Source of the DNA: Leishmania donovani
Taxonomy: Eukaryota; Euglenozoa; Kinetoplastea; Trypanosomatida; Trypanosomatidae
Assembly: GCF_000227135.1 (NCBI RefSeq)
Contig: NC_018256.1
Span: forward strand, 324,004 to 388,003
DNA: 64,000 bases
Direction of reading: 5' to 3'
The notes under the pieces were generated by a model. That model worked only from the letters and a program-made list of their open reading frames with translations. It ran no database searches and was not told the origin of the DNA. Position 1 is the stretch's first letter. Every line of letters begins with the position of its first letter. The translations under genes and the position numbers were made by a program. Shown one piece after another: positions 50,443 through 60,300 of this stretch.

Positions 50443-52858
50443 GGCGGCTTCCTTCGAATTGACGTTCTTACCTCTGTGTGTCTGTGCGTGATGAGGAGGC
50501 GTCAGATCGAAGAGATGGTACTCGGCGCACGCGTACTTACGTGCTTCGCTTTTCGTATCACCTCGCGCTTTACAGCGCGCGTGTTTCCGACGGATTCACG
50601 ACTTCGCGCCGCTGCTCGTGTTGGTCTAGAGCGAGACGGAGACCGACTTTTGTATTTCGTTGGAAAAGTCGAACGCTAGGTGCCGATGAAGAGGCGTTGG
50701 TTGTCGTTTTGAAGTTGCTTTCCAGACCCTCTTCAAAAAAAAAGGAAATCAGGAACACAGACTCAAGACAAGGTGCGCCCTTGATGAAGGGAAAAGGGTG
50801 CCGTGTGCCATGCAGGCGCAGGGGATGTGTATTCCCTGTGTGAGCTACGCTGCTCCTCGACGGCACTCAATACCAGTCTTCCACACACTAGAGAGTGAAC
50901 CCTCAGGGCACTCAAACCCTCTCCGCCCATTTGGGAATGGAAACTGAAGAGTCCTATTTCCACTGCTGGTTTCGGTTTGCTGCGATTGGTGCTGGCTTGT
51001 TTTTCTTTCTCATCTCTTCTCATATCCTTTTCCTTGCACGTTTCTCTCCCCGTAATGTCCATTATACGGCGCTTCGCTCTCTCTCCTCTACTTGGCTGCT
51101 GCTTCACATTTCTTCCCGCCTTTCACGTTGGCCACACAAACGCAGTCTTCCCTTTTTTATTCCATTCTTTTTGTCCCGTCTGCTTACTTCTTCCCTCTTC
51201 CCTTCTCCAGGTTTCACTAGCGACACACATCTTGTTTGAGAGTGTGTGTGCGTGTGTGCCTACGCGCGTTCCCCATTGCCTCTGAGCGCGTAAAAAAAAG
51301 TTTGCGATTATCATCAAACGCTCCGTTCGCCCCCTCCCCCCAACGTTTCCTCGAAAGACTAACAAAACATAGAAAATAGACGACGATAGGAGAAGTTCGC
51401 CGTTTTGCTGTCACCCGCGTTACGTCCAGTAGCGACCTGCAACCACCTCGGATATGTAAGCACTATATAACCATATTTGTGAGACTGTACTTCATTGCGC
51501 TCTTTTCCTCTCTGGTTTCCTTTTCTCGCCTGCTACGCGTTTCTTGTATGTGTTGTATTGGATGAGGACAAATTAATGCTTTTTGACAAAAAAGTTTATC
51601 GTGTGTCTCTCTTTCTCGTGCTGAGGAGCAAACAGTAGAGGAAGGAGAGAGAGGCACGATACGTAAGCAGATCGCATCTCTCTCTCTCTGTGCGTGTGTA
51701 CATTTCTCCTCCACTCCTTCTGTCTTCCTCTGTCCTCGCTGTCGCCGTCAACAAATTTGGTCGCACTCCTTTTCGCGGATTTTCGTTCTTTCTGTCTCTT
51801 CCCTCCTCCCATTCAAGCCTTCTCTCTTACACACGACGTCAACGCTTTCTTTGTCGTCTACCCTCGCCATGTTCATCCCTCTCCAAATCCTTTTCTCTTT
51901 CTGACTTCTCCGTTGTCTGCCTCCTTTTCCGGGCGGCTCTTCGCTCTGGTCTTCCTCGTCGCCCTGTGCCTTCTACTGAACGCACCAGCTTTCCCCCTTT
52001 TTTTCTCCTTGGCTGTGCACGTGTGTGTGTGTGTGTGTATTCTACGCTGCCCGAGCAGCTGAGGAGCGCAGAGAGATCAATACAATACTTCTCCCCCAAA
52101 AAGAATATATATCGCCATTTTCGCGCTTGGGCTCTTCTTGTTGCGGTTCTCTGCCGTCTTTGAGACACTCCGTTTCACTTTTGCGTACCTTCTTTTGTTT
52201 TGTCTCTCTGCCGTCGTTGCGACTTTTCTGGCCATCGGTGTGTCGATGAATGTGTCTGGGTAGGTGGCGTTTTTCCTTCTTTCCTCTCTCATCTTTGAGT
52301 GAGTGTGCTTGTGTGTGCGCGCTTTTCCTCTCCGTCCTCGCTGTCTCCTGGGTCGCGTCGTCCTTGCTGATTCTGTGGAGTACATGCTTTGTACTTGGAC
52401 CAGAGCAGCAAGCGCAGCGGCAACAAACGTTTCCGCTCTTTTTCCGTTCCTCCTTTAGGGGTTTTTGTTTTCCTCTTGGGCTGCTTCGCCGCTCTCCTTC
52501 CACATTTATTGAACCTTGGCTCGGCTGCTCCTCATTCCCCTTTCCCCCCTTTCACCTTTCCCCTCTATCATTGCTCATCGGCGTTCTTCGCCCTCTTCGT
52601 ATACGTGTACGTGTGTGTGTGTGTCCTCGCATATCCGATTCCGTTTTGGGAACGCTGCCGCCGCTGGCTCTTTGATCGTGGAATTCCTCACTCCTCCATT
52701 TTCTGGCTTTCCCCCTGACCAGCTTCTCTGCGGTGTGGTACTCTCGTTGCAAAGGGCATACCACACACAAACGGAGTCGCGGCGCACGCCGACCACAGAA
52801 TCTATATATATATATATATGTACATAGCGTCCCTGCCGCTGACGTTTCAGAAGGCGCG
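50443..52858. other. 2.4-kb intergenic tract, strongly C/T-rich on the plus strand
   Basis: Long runs of pyrimidines throughout, GT microsatellites (about 52021-52038 and 52611-52622) and a TA run at 52803-52820. Overlapping open frames are Ser/Phe/Leu/Pro-rich, as expected from C/T-rich DNA, and are not called. The probable acceptor for the next gene is the AG at 52849-52850. Confidence 0.55.
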
Positions 52859-54157
52859 ATGTCAGGACGTTGCTTCTCGAAGAGTCTGGCGTCGGATGTC
52901 GACTCGGCCGCCGCTACCGAGAGCTCTCTCTCCGCAACCGAGGCGTCGACAGATGGCCATCGCACAGGTAAGCAGCTTCGCCATGTCGCCTTTCTCCTTG
53001 AGAAGGACTTGAAGGAGACGGACACGGAGAAGGTGCCACGCGCTGCCTTTGCCGGCCGGCGCGGCGGCGCAGGTGCGCGGTCTACTGAAGAGCAATGGTC
53101 ATGGAGTGGCAGGGCAGAGGCCGACGCGCTCCGGCAGCGTGCGCTGCAGTGCGGCGAGGATTTCGTTCGTGTGGCAAGCGGGCTCGGCTACGAGGTGGTG
53201 GCACACACTCCTACGGCGTTTCTTAAGCGCGGGATGTCAGAGAAGACGGCTGCGCCTTTTGGAGTTGCCCAACCCGAAAAGCAAGGTGGAATCGGCCTTG
53301 CGGTGGCGAAGAGTGCGACGGCGCGCGCTAGCACCGGCGCTGTCCCTCTCAGCTCGCCGTCGGCCGCCGAGACCACGGTGAGTCTTGCGGCCCCCTTCGG
53401 CTCCGGCGGCTCGCCGGTCTTCCCACGGAAGGGCGAACTCGACAGCTGCAGCAGCCGGTCCAGTTCCCTTGGCACCGAGGATCAGGTCGGCATGGTACCT
53501 GTGCTCAGCCCGCTGTTGCAGGGCAGCGAACCCGGCCAGCGTCGCCTCTCCACTGATGCGTCTCTGCGCGCACTCGAGGTGCAGGCTCCGCGCACGACTG
53601 GAGCGCACGCCGGGATATACCGCTACCCAGCCACGATCGCGTCCTTGCACTCCTTACAGGATAGCACGCCCAACTCGGTGGCAGACGGCAATGGCGTGCG
53701 CACGTCGCCCCACCGTTCATCCCGCACCGGCTTCGGGGCGGAGCATCACACGAACGACGGCGCCAACAGCACACGGGTTGTTCAGTGGACGCCTACCACG
53801 AGGCATCCTTCCCCGGCAAGAGGGTCGCCGGCGTCGCATCGGGCTTTGACGCCGCGCACAGTTATTCCCACCCGCAACCACCCTGTCACCGCCTCACTCA
53901 TGGTTCCTGGCCAGCAGAGCGACGCCTTTGCGGTCCGTCTCTCTATCATGGACGTCACCTCGTCCCGTACCAACAGCAACGCCAATACTTCCATGAGCGC
54001 CGAGCACCTAAACGGCCACGAATTCGCGAATGTCGGAGGCTCGCAGAACACGAACAACCGCTTCTTTACGTCTTCCACGGACGCATTGAACACACCAGCG
54101 GTGCGCATGACGGACGACGAGGATTGGCCGCGAGCGACGGGCCGCTTGATTCAGTAG
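52859..54157 (+). CDS. Hypothetical Ser/Thr/Ala-rich protein, 432 aa
   Basis: No family recognised. The ATG at 52859 is used; the frame continues upstream only to a GTG and crosses the TA repeat and a likely splice site. A helical, charged N-terminal third (QLRHVAFLLEKDLKETDTEK, EADALRQRALQCGEDFVRVA) is followed by a long disordered tail rich in Ser, Thr, Pro and Arg with many potential phosphorylation sites. There are no membrane spans. GC-rich third positions support a genuine gene. A signalling or cytoskeleton-associated protein is conceivable, but there is no direct evidence. Confidence 0.75.
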   Translation: MSGRCFSKSLASDVDSAAATESSLSATEASTDGHRTGKQLRHVAFLLEKDLKETDTEKVPRAAFAGRRGGAGARSTEEQWSWSGRAEADALRQRALQCGEDFVRVASGLGYEVVAHTPTAFLKRGMSEKTAAPFGVAQPEKQGGIGLAVAKSATARASTGAVPLSSPSAAETTVSLAAPFGSGGSPVFPRKGELDSCSSRSSSLGTEDQVGMVPVLSPLLQGSEPGQRRLSTDASLRALEVQAPRTTGAHAGIYRYPATIASLHSLQDSTPNSVADGNGVRTSPHRSSRTGFGAEHHTNDGANSTRVVQWTPTTRHPSPARGSPASHRALTPRTVIPTRNHPVTASLMVPGQQSDAFAVRLSIMDVTSSRTNSNANTSMSAEHLNGHEFANVGGSQNTNNRFFTSSTDALNTPAVRMTDDEDWPRATGRLIQ

Positions 54158-55207
54158 GGCAAGAACGGGACAACGCCGGTTTTTGTTACCGCACCCCTGC
54201 TTCGTTTTCTTATCGGCTTCCTTCGACGTTTGGCGTTGACTTTGTTGCCTCGAGGGGTCGTTTGGGCCGACAAACACGCCTTCTCATTACCACTCTCGCA
54301 TCACTCCCGGTCTCACTCTTTGTCCACACAGCGTTGTTTGCGTCTGGGTGCGCATTCACGCCGCGAACACACACACAAACACATACATCTGGTGAGAGGC
54401 TTTGCTTTTGTATTTGCGCTGTTGCCCTGCCACGTCACGTGGCCCTCTTTTTTTTCCGCCGCGTTTTTTTCTTTTGCTGATCTCTCCCCCTCACCCCCTC
54501 TGAGTGGCACTCGCTCAATCTTCTTATGCTTCTCCCTCTGTCTTGTCTGTTTTACCATCTCTCCCTGCATGCGCGCACCTCTCATTTTCTTCCTCCCGAC
54601 TGTGGCCACACCGTACTACAGCCGTGCATCGCACTCAAAGAAGCCAGGCAACCTCATTTTCATTTACCTACTTCTTCACCTTTTCCTTGTGACTCTCTCT
54701 CACTCCGTCCGTCTAAGCAACTATACATTTCTCTCCACGTTTCTCACTGAAACGTAATTGTGGTCCTTTCCATTGTATTACACTCGCTTGCCGGCTAGAA
54801 AATAGGAAAGGTGCGCGCGCACACACACGCACAAATGACGAGCGGAAGAGCGACCCGAAGTTGATCTTGTGGGCCTCACGTGAACCCGCCGCGCTCCTTT
54901 TTCCTGTCGCTTTCTTCACCTCTATTTCTTTTGTGGTTTGGTGAGGGGTGTCTTCCTCATCTTTTTTCTATCTTTCATTGACGTGTGTGTGTGTACCGTT
55001 TACATTTATCAACATTACATATATATATATATTTCCAATGTGTGTGCGCGTATGTGCGTGCGCGTTGACGAGCGACACACACACAAAGGGGAATGCCTCC
55101 GGTATACACGCGTGAAGGGGCAGTGTACCGCTATCATGTGCTCGGGGGGGGGGGTGATGTGACCCTGCCGCTGTTCTTTTTTCGCTCTCTTTCCTCATGA
55201 CCGGGGG
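54158..55207. other. Intergenic tract before SIDER copy 8
   Basis: No gene seen. Pyrimidine-rich with CA microsatellites (about 54366-54385, 54819-54834) and a TA run (55019-55032). It is probably the 3' UTR of the 432-aa gene. Confidence 0.5.
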
Positions 55208-55745
55208 TAAGGGACACCTAAGTGTGGTGTCCAGGGTCCGTTACACCCCACGTTGTGTGTGAGGAAGGCAAGCACCCCCTGTCCCCTGCCAATGCCGAAC
55301 ATCCTCTGGTGGTGGCAGGGTCAAGCAGCTGTGACGTAGGGGTGGACAGGGCGATGTGTCGCTGCTGATGTCGGCGGTCAGGTCGTGGATGGCGTTGCGC
55401 CGGAGCGGCCTGCGGCAGTGAACGCACTTGCGCCATCCATCTGGTGGGCATGGTGTCGCCGCAGCTCGAGCGCATCCCCGCCCCGCGCCTCACACTGCCT
55501 GCTGGCGGGGGGAGCCTGAGCTACCCCGAGGGACGCACGAGGTGGGGACCGGCGCAATGTGAGCCGCTGTGAGGCGGCCTCCGCTTCGCAGGCCGGTAGT
55601 GTTTTGAGGCAGAGGCCATGCTCGGATGACGGAGTCGGCGCATTGCTGTAGAGCGTGTGCACGACTGCTTTGCGCCACGCGATGGGGGCCTGCGACATGC
55701 CGGGTAGAGTGTTGTCGAGCTCACGTTGCGTGGCGGAGAACGGAC
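55208..55745 (+). mobile_element. SIDER-type retroposon, copy 8 (complete)
   Basis: Complete 538-bp plus-strand copy, 5' GGGACACCTAAGTGTGGTGT then CCAGGGTCCGTTACACC, 3' GGCGGAGAACGGAC followed by GTGTGAAACGTAAAG. It lies about 1.05 kb behind the 432-aa gene, probably in its 3' UTR. Confidence 0.92.
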
Positions 55746-57391
55746 GTGTGAAACGTAAAGAAACAGACAAACAAAAGCCACAAAAAAGGCGCTGAGATCG
55801 GCGTCTTTTGTTTCGGGTAAATTCTCTTTCACTTGTGTAACTTTTTCGCGTTTTCTCACTGTTTTTGTGCCTGATGCCTTCACGTGAATGGCTCTTGTGC
55901 TTTTTTTTCATAATTGCTCCCTTTTTTTTTCTTGTGTGTGCCCCGTGTCTTTATCGCATGTGCCTGCTTGTGAGAATTATGTGTGTCCTCACGTGTGTGC
56001 GTCTGCATCTCTGTGTTAGTGTGCGTTGCACCACCACATGGCTTTCGCTTGCGCTGATTCGTTTGCGTTCGTGAATGCAGACGGTAGCATTTTTTTTCGT
56101 CATATTTAGGTGTTTTTTTTTCGGTGGCTTGTACTCGGCGCTGGTCTGATTGGTCGTTTTTTTCTATTCTAGTAGCAGCTCTTGCCTCCTCCTCGTAGCT
56201 TCCAATGAGTCTCTCGATCTCGCTGTGGACCTGCTCTCGCGCTTGTGTAGTTTCGCTGTTTCTCCAGTGTGAGAAAGCGTACTACTATCACTGTGGCAGC
56301 AGTGTGCTTTTACGTTCTCTTCTCCATTTGTGTTTCGATGGGGGCTGCCAGCGCTGCATTGTGTCATCAAAATGCGCGTGATAGTGAGAAGTAAGCATGA
56401 GGCAACAACCCAAGAGAAGAAAAGGCACATTACCGGCGCACCACGGACGCCAACGGATTCTTTGCAGCGTGGCGGCGGCTGACCAGTTTGCTGTCTAGCT
56501 TCTCCTGCTTCTCTCCACTACCCAAGTCATGTGCACCTTGATGACACGCCCTCTGCCGCTGTACTTCTCTCCCACCTCTTTTCCTCTTGCCTTCACGCAG
56601 TGACAGCGGCAGCACTGCTCAATGGCCAATCACGCGCTTTGGGCACAACACGCAAAGAAGTACAAGAAAACGCAGGTGTGCACACGCTTACAATAGAAGG
56701 AGAGTGTCACCATTGTTACGGATTAACTGCAGGGCAGAGGCGTTCTCCTCTTCCTCTTTCTCTTCCTCTTCAGCACTATATCTCACACGTCCACGAATCG
56801 TGGAGGAGGCCGCTCCCTGACGTGTACGCAAACTAAAAAAAAAGATTAGATATCACGAGAGAACACGCAACCAGAAGGAACAGGCGCCCCTCTACATATC
56901 CGCACACACATACACACACACATTGACGCGCCCACGCAACCACAGTACAAGAAGGTGTGCATCCGTGTTTAGCGTGTGTCTCCCTGCTACACACGCAGAC
57001 GCTGTATAAGGCTGTTCAATATTCTTCTTTCACACGCACACACGCACACCGTACATATTATACACACACACATATATATATATATGTGTATGCGTATATG
57101 TATTCTTTTTCTCGCTCTTTCGTTTCCCCGCTCACATCTGTCGCCGTACAAAAAAGTTCATTGCCTTTTTTGTGTTGGCGTGCTCGCTACCGGCAGACCT
57201 CGTCGTCTGCGGACCTGTGTGCGTGTGCTGATCGTCGCGAGGTTTGATCTCTTCGCATCTCCCTTTTGCGCTTGTGTGTGTGCATGTGTGTGGGTGTATC
57301 TCCTCTCTTTGCAAGTACCGCTGGACTCTCTCGAGAGAGCCGTGCACAGTCCTCCCCCTTTTCTTTTTCACCGCCATTAAGGGCCGGGCGG
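55746..57391. other. 1.6-kb intergenic tract before the kinesin gene
   Basis: No gene seen. T-rich runs, CA/TA microsatellites (57060-57090). It ends with the pyrimidine tract 57351-57375 and an AG at 57380-57381. Confidence 0.55.
57380..57381 (+). promoter_or_regulatory. Predicted spliced-leader acceptor for the kinesin gene
   Basis: CCTCCCCCTTTTCTTTTTCA then CCGCCATTAAG; it would give a 10-base 5' UTR and excludes the upstream extension of the frame (which begins at TTG). Confidence 0.5.
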
Positions 57392-60300
57392 ATGCTGCCT
57401 CGTGAGTTGGCCCGCTCACCGCACATGAGCTCTGGCGGCTCGGCGATGACGCAGCCAAAACGGCCGACTGGCCCTCCAGGCACTCGCCCCATGTCTGCTG
57501 CCTCTCCTCTCATCACGCTCTCGCAAAACCAGCTGCCTCTGAGGAGTTCGACACCTTTGCCGCCGCGCAGTGGTGTGTCGTCGACTATGGCCTCGCGGCC
57601 AAGCTGCAGCATTTCCGGCAGTTTCCAGCCCACACCCAGCATCCTGGGCGCGCAGGAGGAGAAGGTGCGCGTCGCGGTGCGCTGCCGTCCTCCGAATGCG
57701 GCCCACGGGGAGCACAGTGATGACATCATCGTGTCTATGAACCCGTCAGCGAACGAGGTGTACCTGCTGGACCAGGAGGCTGCGCCGTGGCGTCTGGACA
57801 TGCCGCTGTGGTCGTGCTCTGGCGTGGCCCTCGACGGCTCACATGCGGTGTCGCAGGCTGGCGTGTACGAGGCGGTTGGGCGGCCGCTTCTGCAGCACGC
57901 ACTTGACGGCTACAACAGCACGCTCATGGCGTACGGGCAGACAGGTAGCGGCAAGACCTACACGATGATGGGCGACCACCGCGATAACGAAGGCGGCGAA
58001 GGGGCCGGCATTATTCCTCGCATGTGCCGCGACCTTTTCCACGAGCTGAACAACCGCTCCTTCACCGCCCCCAGCGGCGAGCGCCTCAGCTGGGAGGTGC
58101 ACGTGCGATACGTCGAGGTATACTGCGAGAAGATCAGCGACCTCCTCAACTGTGGCGCGTCGGTCGGCATTCGCGAAGAGATCACACCGCAGAGCGCCAC
58201 TTTCGCTCTGGTCGGTGCTCGCCGTGTCAAGGTAACCGCCACAGATGACCTTCTGCAGGCGCTTGCAATCGGCAACAAGTGGCGCCGCACGGCGGCCACG
58301 AAGCTCAATGACCGCAGTAGTCGCAGCCACGCTCTCTTTTTGATTGACTTGACGGAGATCATCTCTTTCACTGAGCCTGACGGCACCGTCGCCAGCGCAC
58401 CGAGCAAGAGCCTCAGTATTCGCCTTGTCGACCTGGCCGGGAGCGAGCGGGTGAGTGAGACAGGGGTGCACGGGCAGAAGCTGAGGGAGGTAAAGGACAT
58501 CAACCTCTCTCTCTTCACCCTTGGCTGCGTGATCGAGTCCCTCTCTGACCCCAAGCGGCGCGGTATCAAGCCACCGTATCGTGACAGCGTGCTGACGAAG
58601 CTCCTTCGAGATGCCTTCGGCGGCAACAGCAAGACAACAATGGTTTGCACAATCAGTCCTTGCGAAGCGCAGCGCCTGCAGACGGTGCAGACGCTCCACT
58701 ACGCAGCCAAAGCGCGCCGTGTGCTGAACAAGCCTCGCGTCAAGGAGGACCCATCCGCTATGGAGCTGCGCCGCGCCAACGAAGAGCTTGTGGCGCTGCG
58801 GCGCCAGCTGGATGAAGCGCAGCGCAACGGCAACCACTACGAGTCCATCGAGGCGGAGCTGAGGGAGGCAAACATGCGGCTGCGCCGCGAGCAGAAGGAA
58901 GCGAGGCTGCGCAAGCAGGTGATGGAGAGGCGTGAGGCAGAGCTAGCTGCTCGGATGCGGGAGCTGGAGGACCAGCGTGAGGCCTACGAGGCGCAGATGC
59001 AGGCGCTCGAGGCCGAGGCCGAGCGAGCGCGTGCGCAGCAGGAGAAGCGCGAGGAGGAGCTGCGTCGGGCACACGAGATGGCCACCGAATACGCACGTGA
59101 CCGACTCAAAGAGATGGAGGAGCAGTGCGTCTCCGCCGAGGCAGCGCTTCGCTCCAGAGAGGAGGAGCTTGTGAAGAAGCAGCGTGCCATCGAGGAGAAG
59201 ATGCGGGCAGCAGAGGCGAGCTCGCGGTGCCGCATTGATGAGTTGCAGCGGCAGCAGAAGGACATGGAGAACGCGCTGAAGGAGAAGGAGCGGTTGACCT
59301 CGATGCACGAGCGCGAGATGCGCCACAAGTACAAGCAGGCCGAGGAGAATCTGAGGGCCATGGAGAAGCGTAACTTCCAGATGGAGGAAGAGTGGGCAGC
59401 CAAGGTCAGGGCCCTCGAGGCGACTGCGAAGCAACGAGAGGAGGATGTGGCGCAGCGCATTCGTGAGGCGCAGGGGGCGCAGTGCAAGGCCGAGGCCGCG
59501 GTGCGTCGGAAGGAGGAGGAGCTGCAGCGGAGGTGGATCCAAGTCGACAACGAGGCACGGCGGCTGCAATCCGAGGTGGCGGCGAAGGAGGCAGAGCTGA
59601 AACGGCGCGTGCAGGAGGCGAACCGCAGCACGGAGCAGCGCGAGGAGGAGCTCAACGAGCGTCTGCGCAAAGCAGAGTACGAGCTCAGCCGTCGTGAGCG
59701 TGAGACAGCGCAGAAGCTGCTCGAGGTAGAGGCACTTCAACAGGCGACTGAGCTGCAGTCGGAGACGACCCGCGCGAAGGAACGAACGATGAAGGAGGCC
59801 CACAACGTCCGCACCGAGTCCCTGGAGGCTCTTGAGGCGCAGCTTCAGCAGCGCCAAGAGGAGCTGCGCAAGCAGTTCGATGAGGTGATGCAGATGAAGA
59901 GAGCATGGAATGCGCAGCACGCGGAGCAGAGGCAGAAGCTGCAAGCAGAGCACGAGGCCGCCCTGCAAGCTGTGAAGCAATGGGAGACTGACGTCTCTCA
60001 GCGGGAGATGGAGCTGCGCCGGCAAAACGACGAACTTGCTGGCAAACTGCGAGCGCAGGAGATGCAGCTAGAGAAGCAGCAGATGATGCTGCTGGCGGAT
60101 AAGAACGAGTTCGAAACGGCGATGCAGCGGGAGAGGCGTGCGATGCTTCACACGAGAGAGGAGATGCAGCTCGCCCAGGATCGCAACGACGTGGACTGCA
60201 AAATGCGGCAGGATAAGCTGCGCGAGTGGGAGACGGAGCTGCGCGACCGCCGCGCCGAGATGGAGGCGACGCAGAGGGAGCGCGAGGCGGCGCTGCGGCA

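Noticed and set aside
58943..60025. 360-codon antisense Leu/His-rich frame in the kinesin coiled coil
   Set aside because: A by-product of the Glu/Gln/Arg-rich codons on the sense strand.
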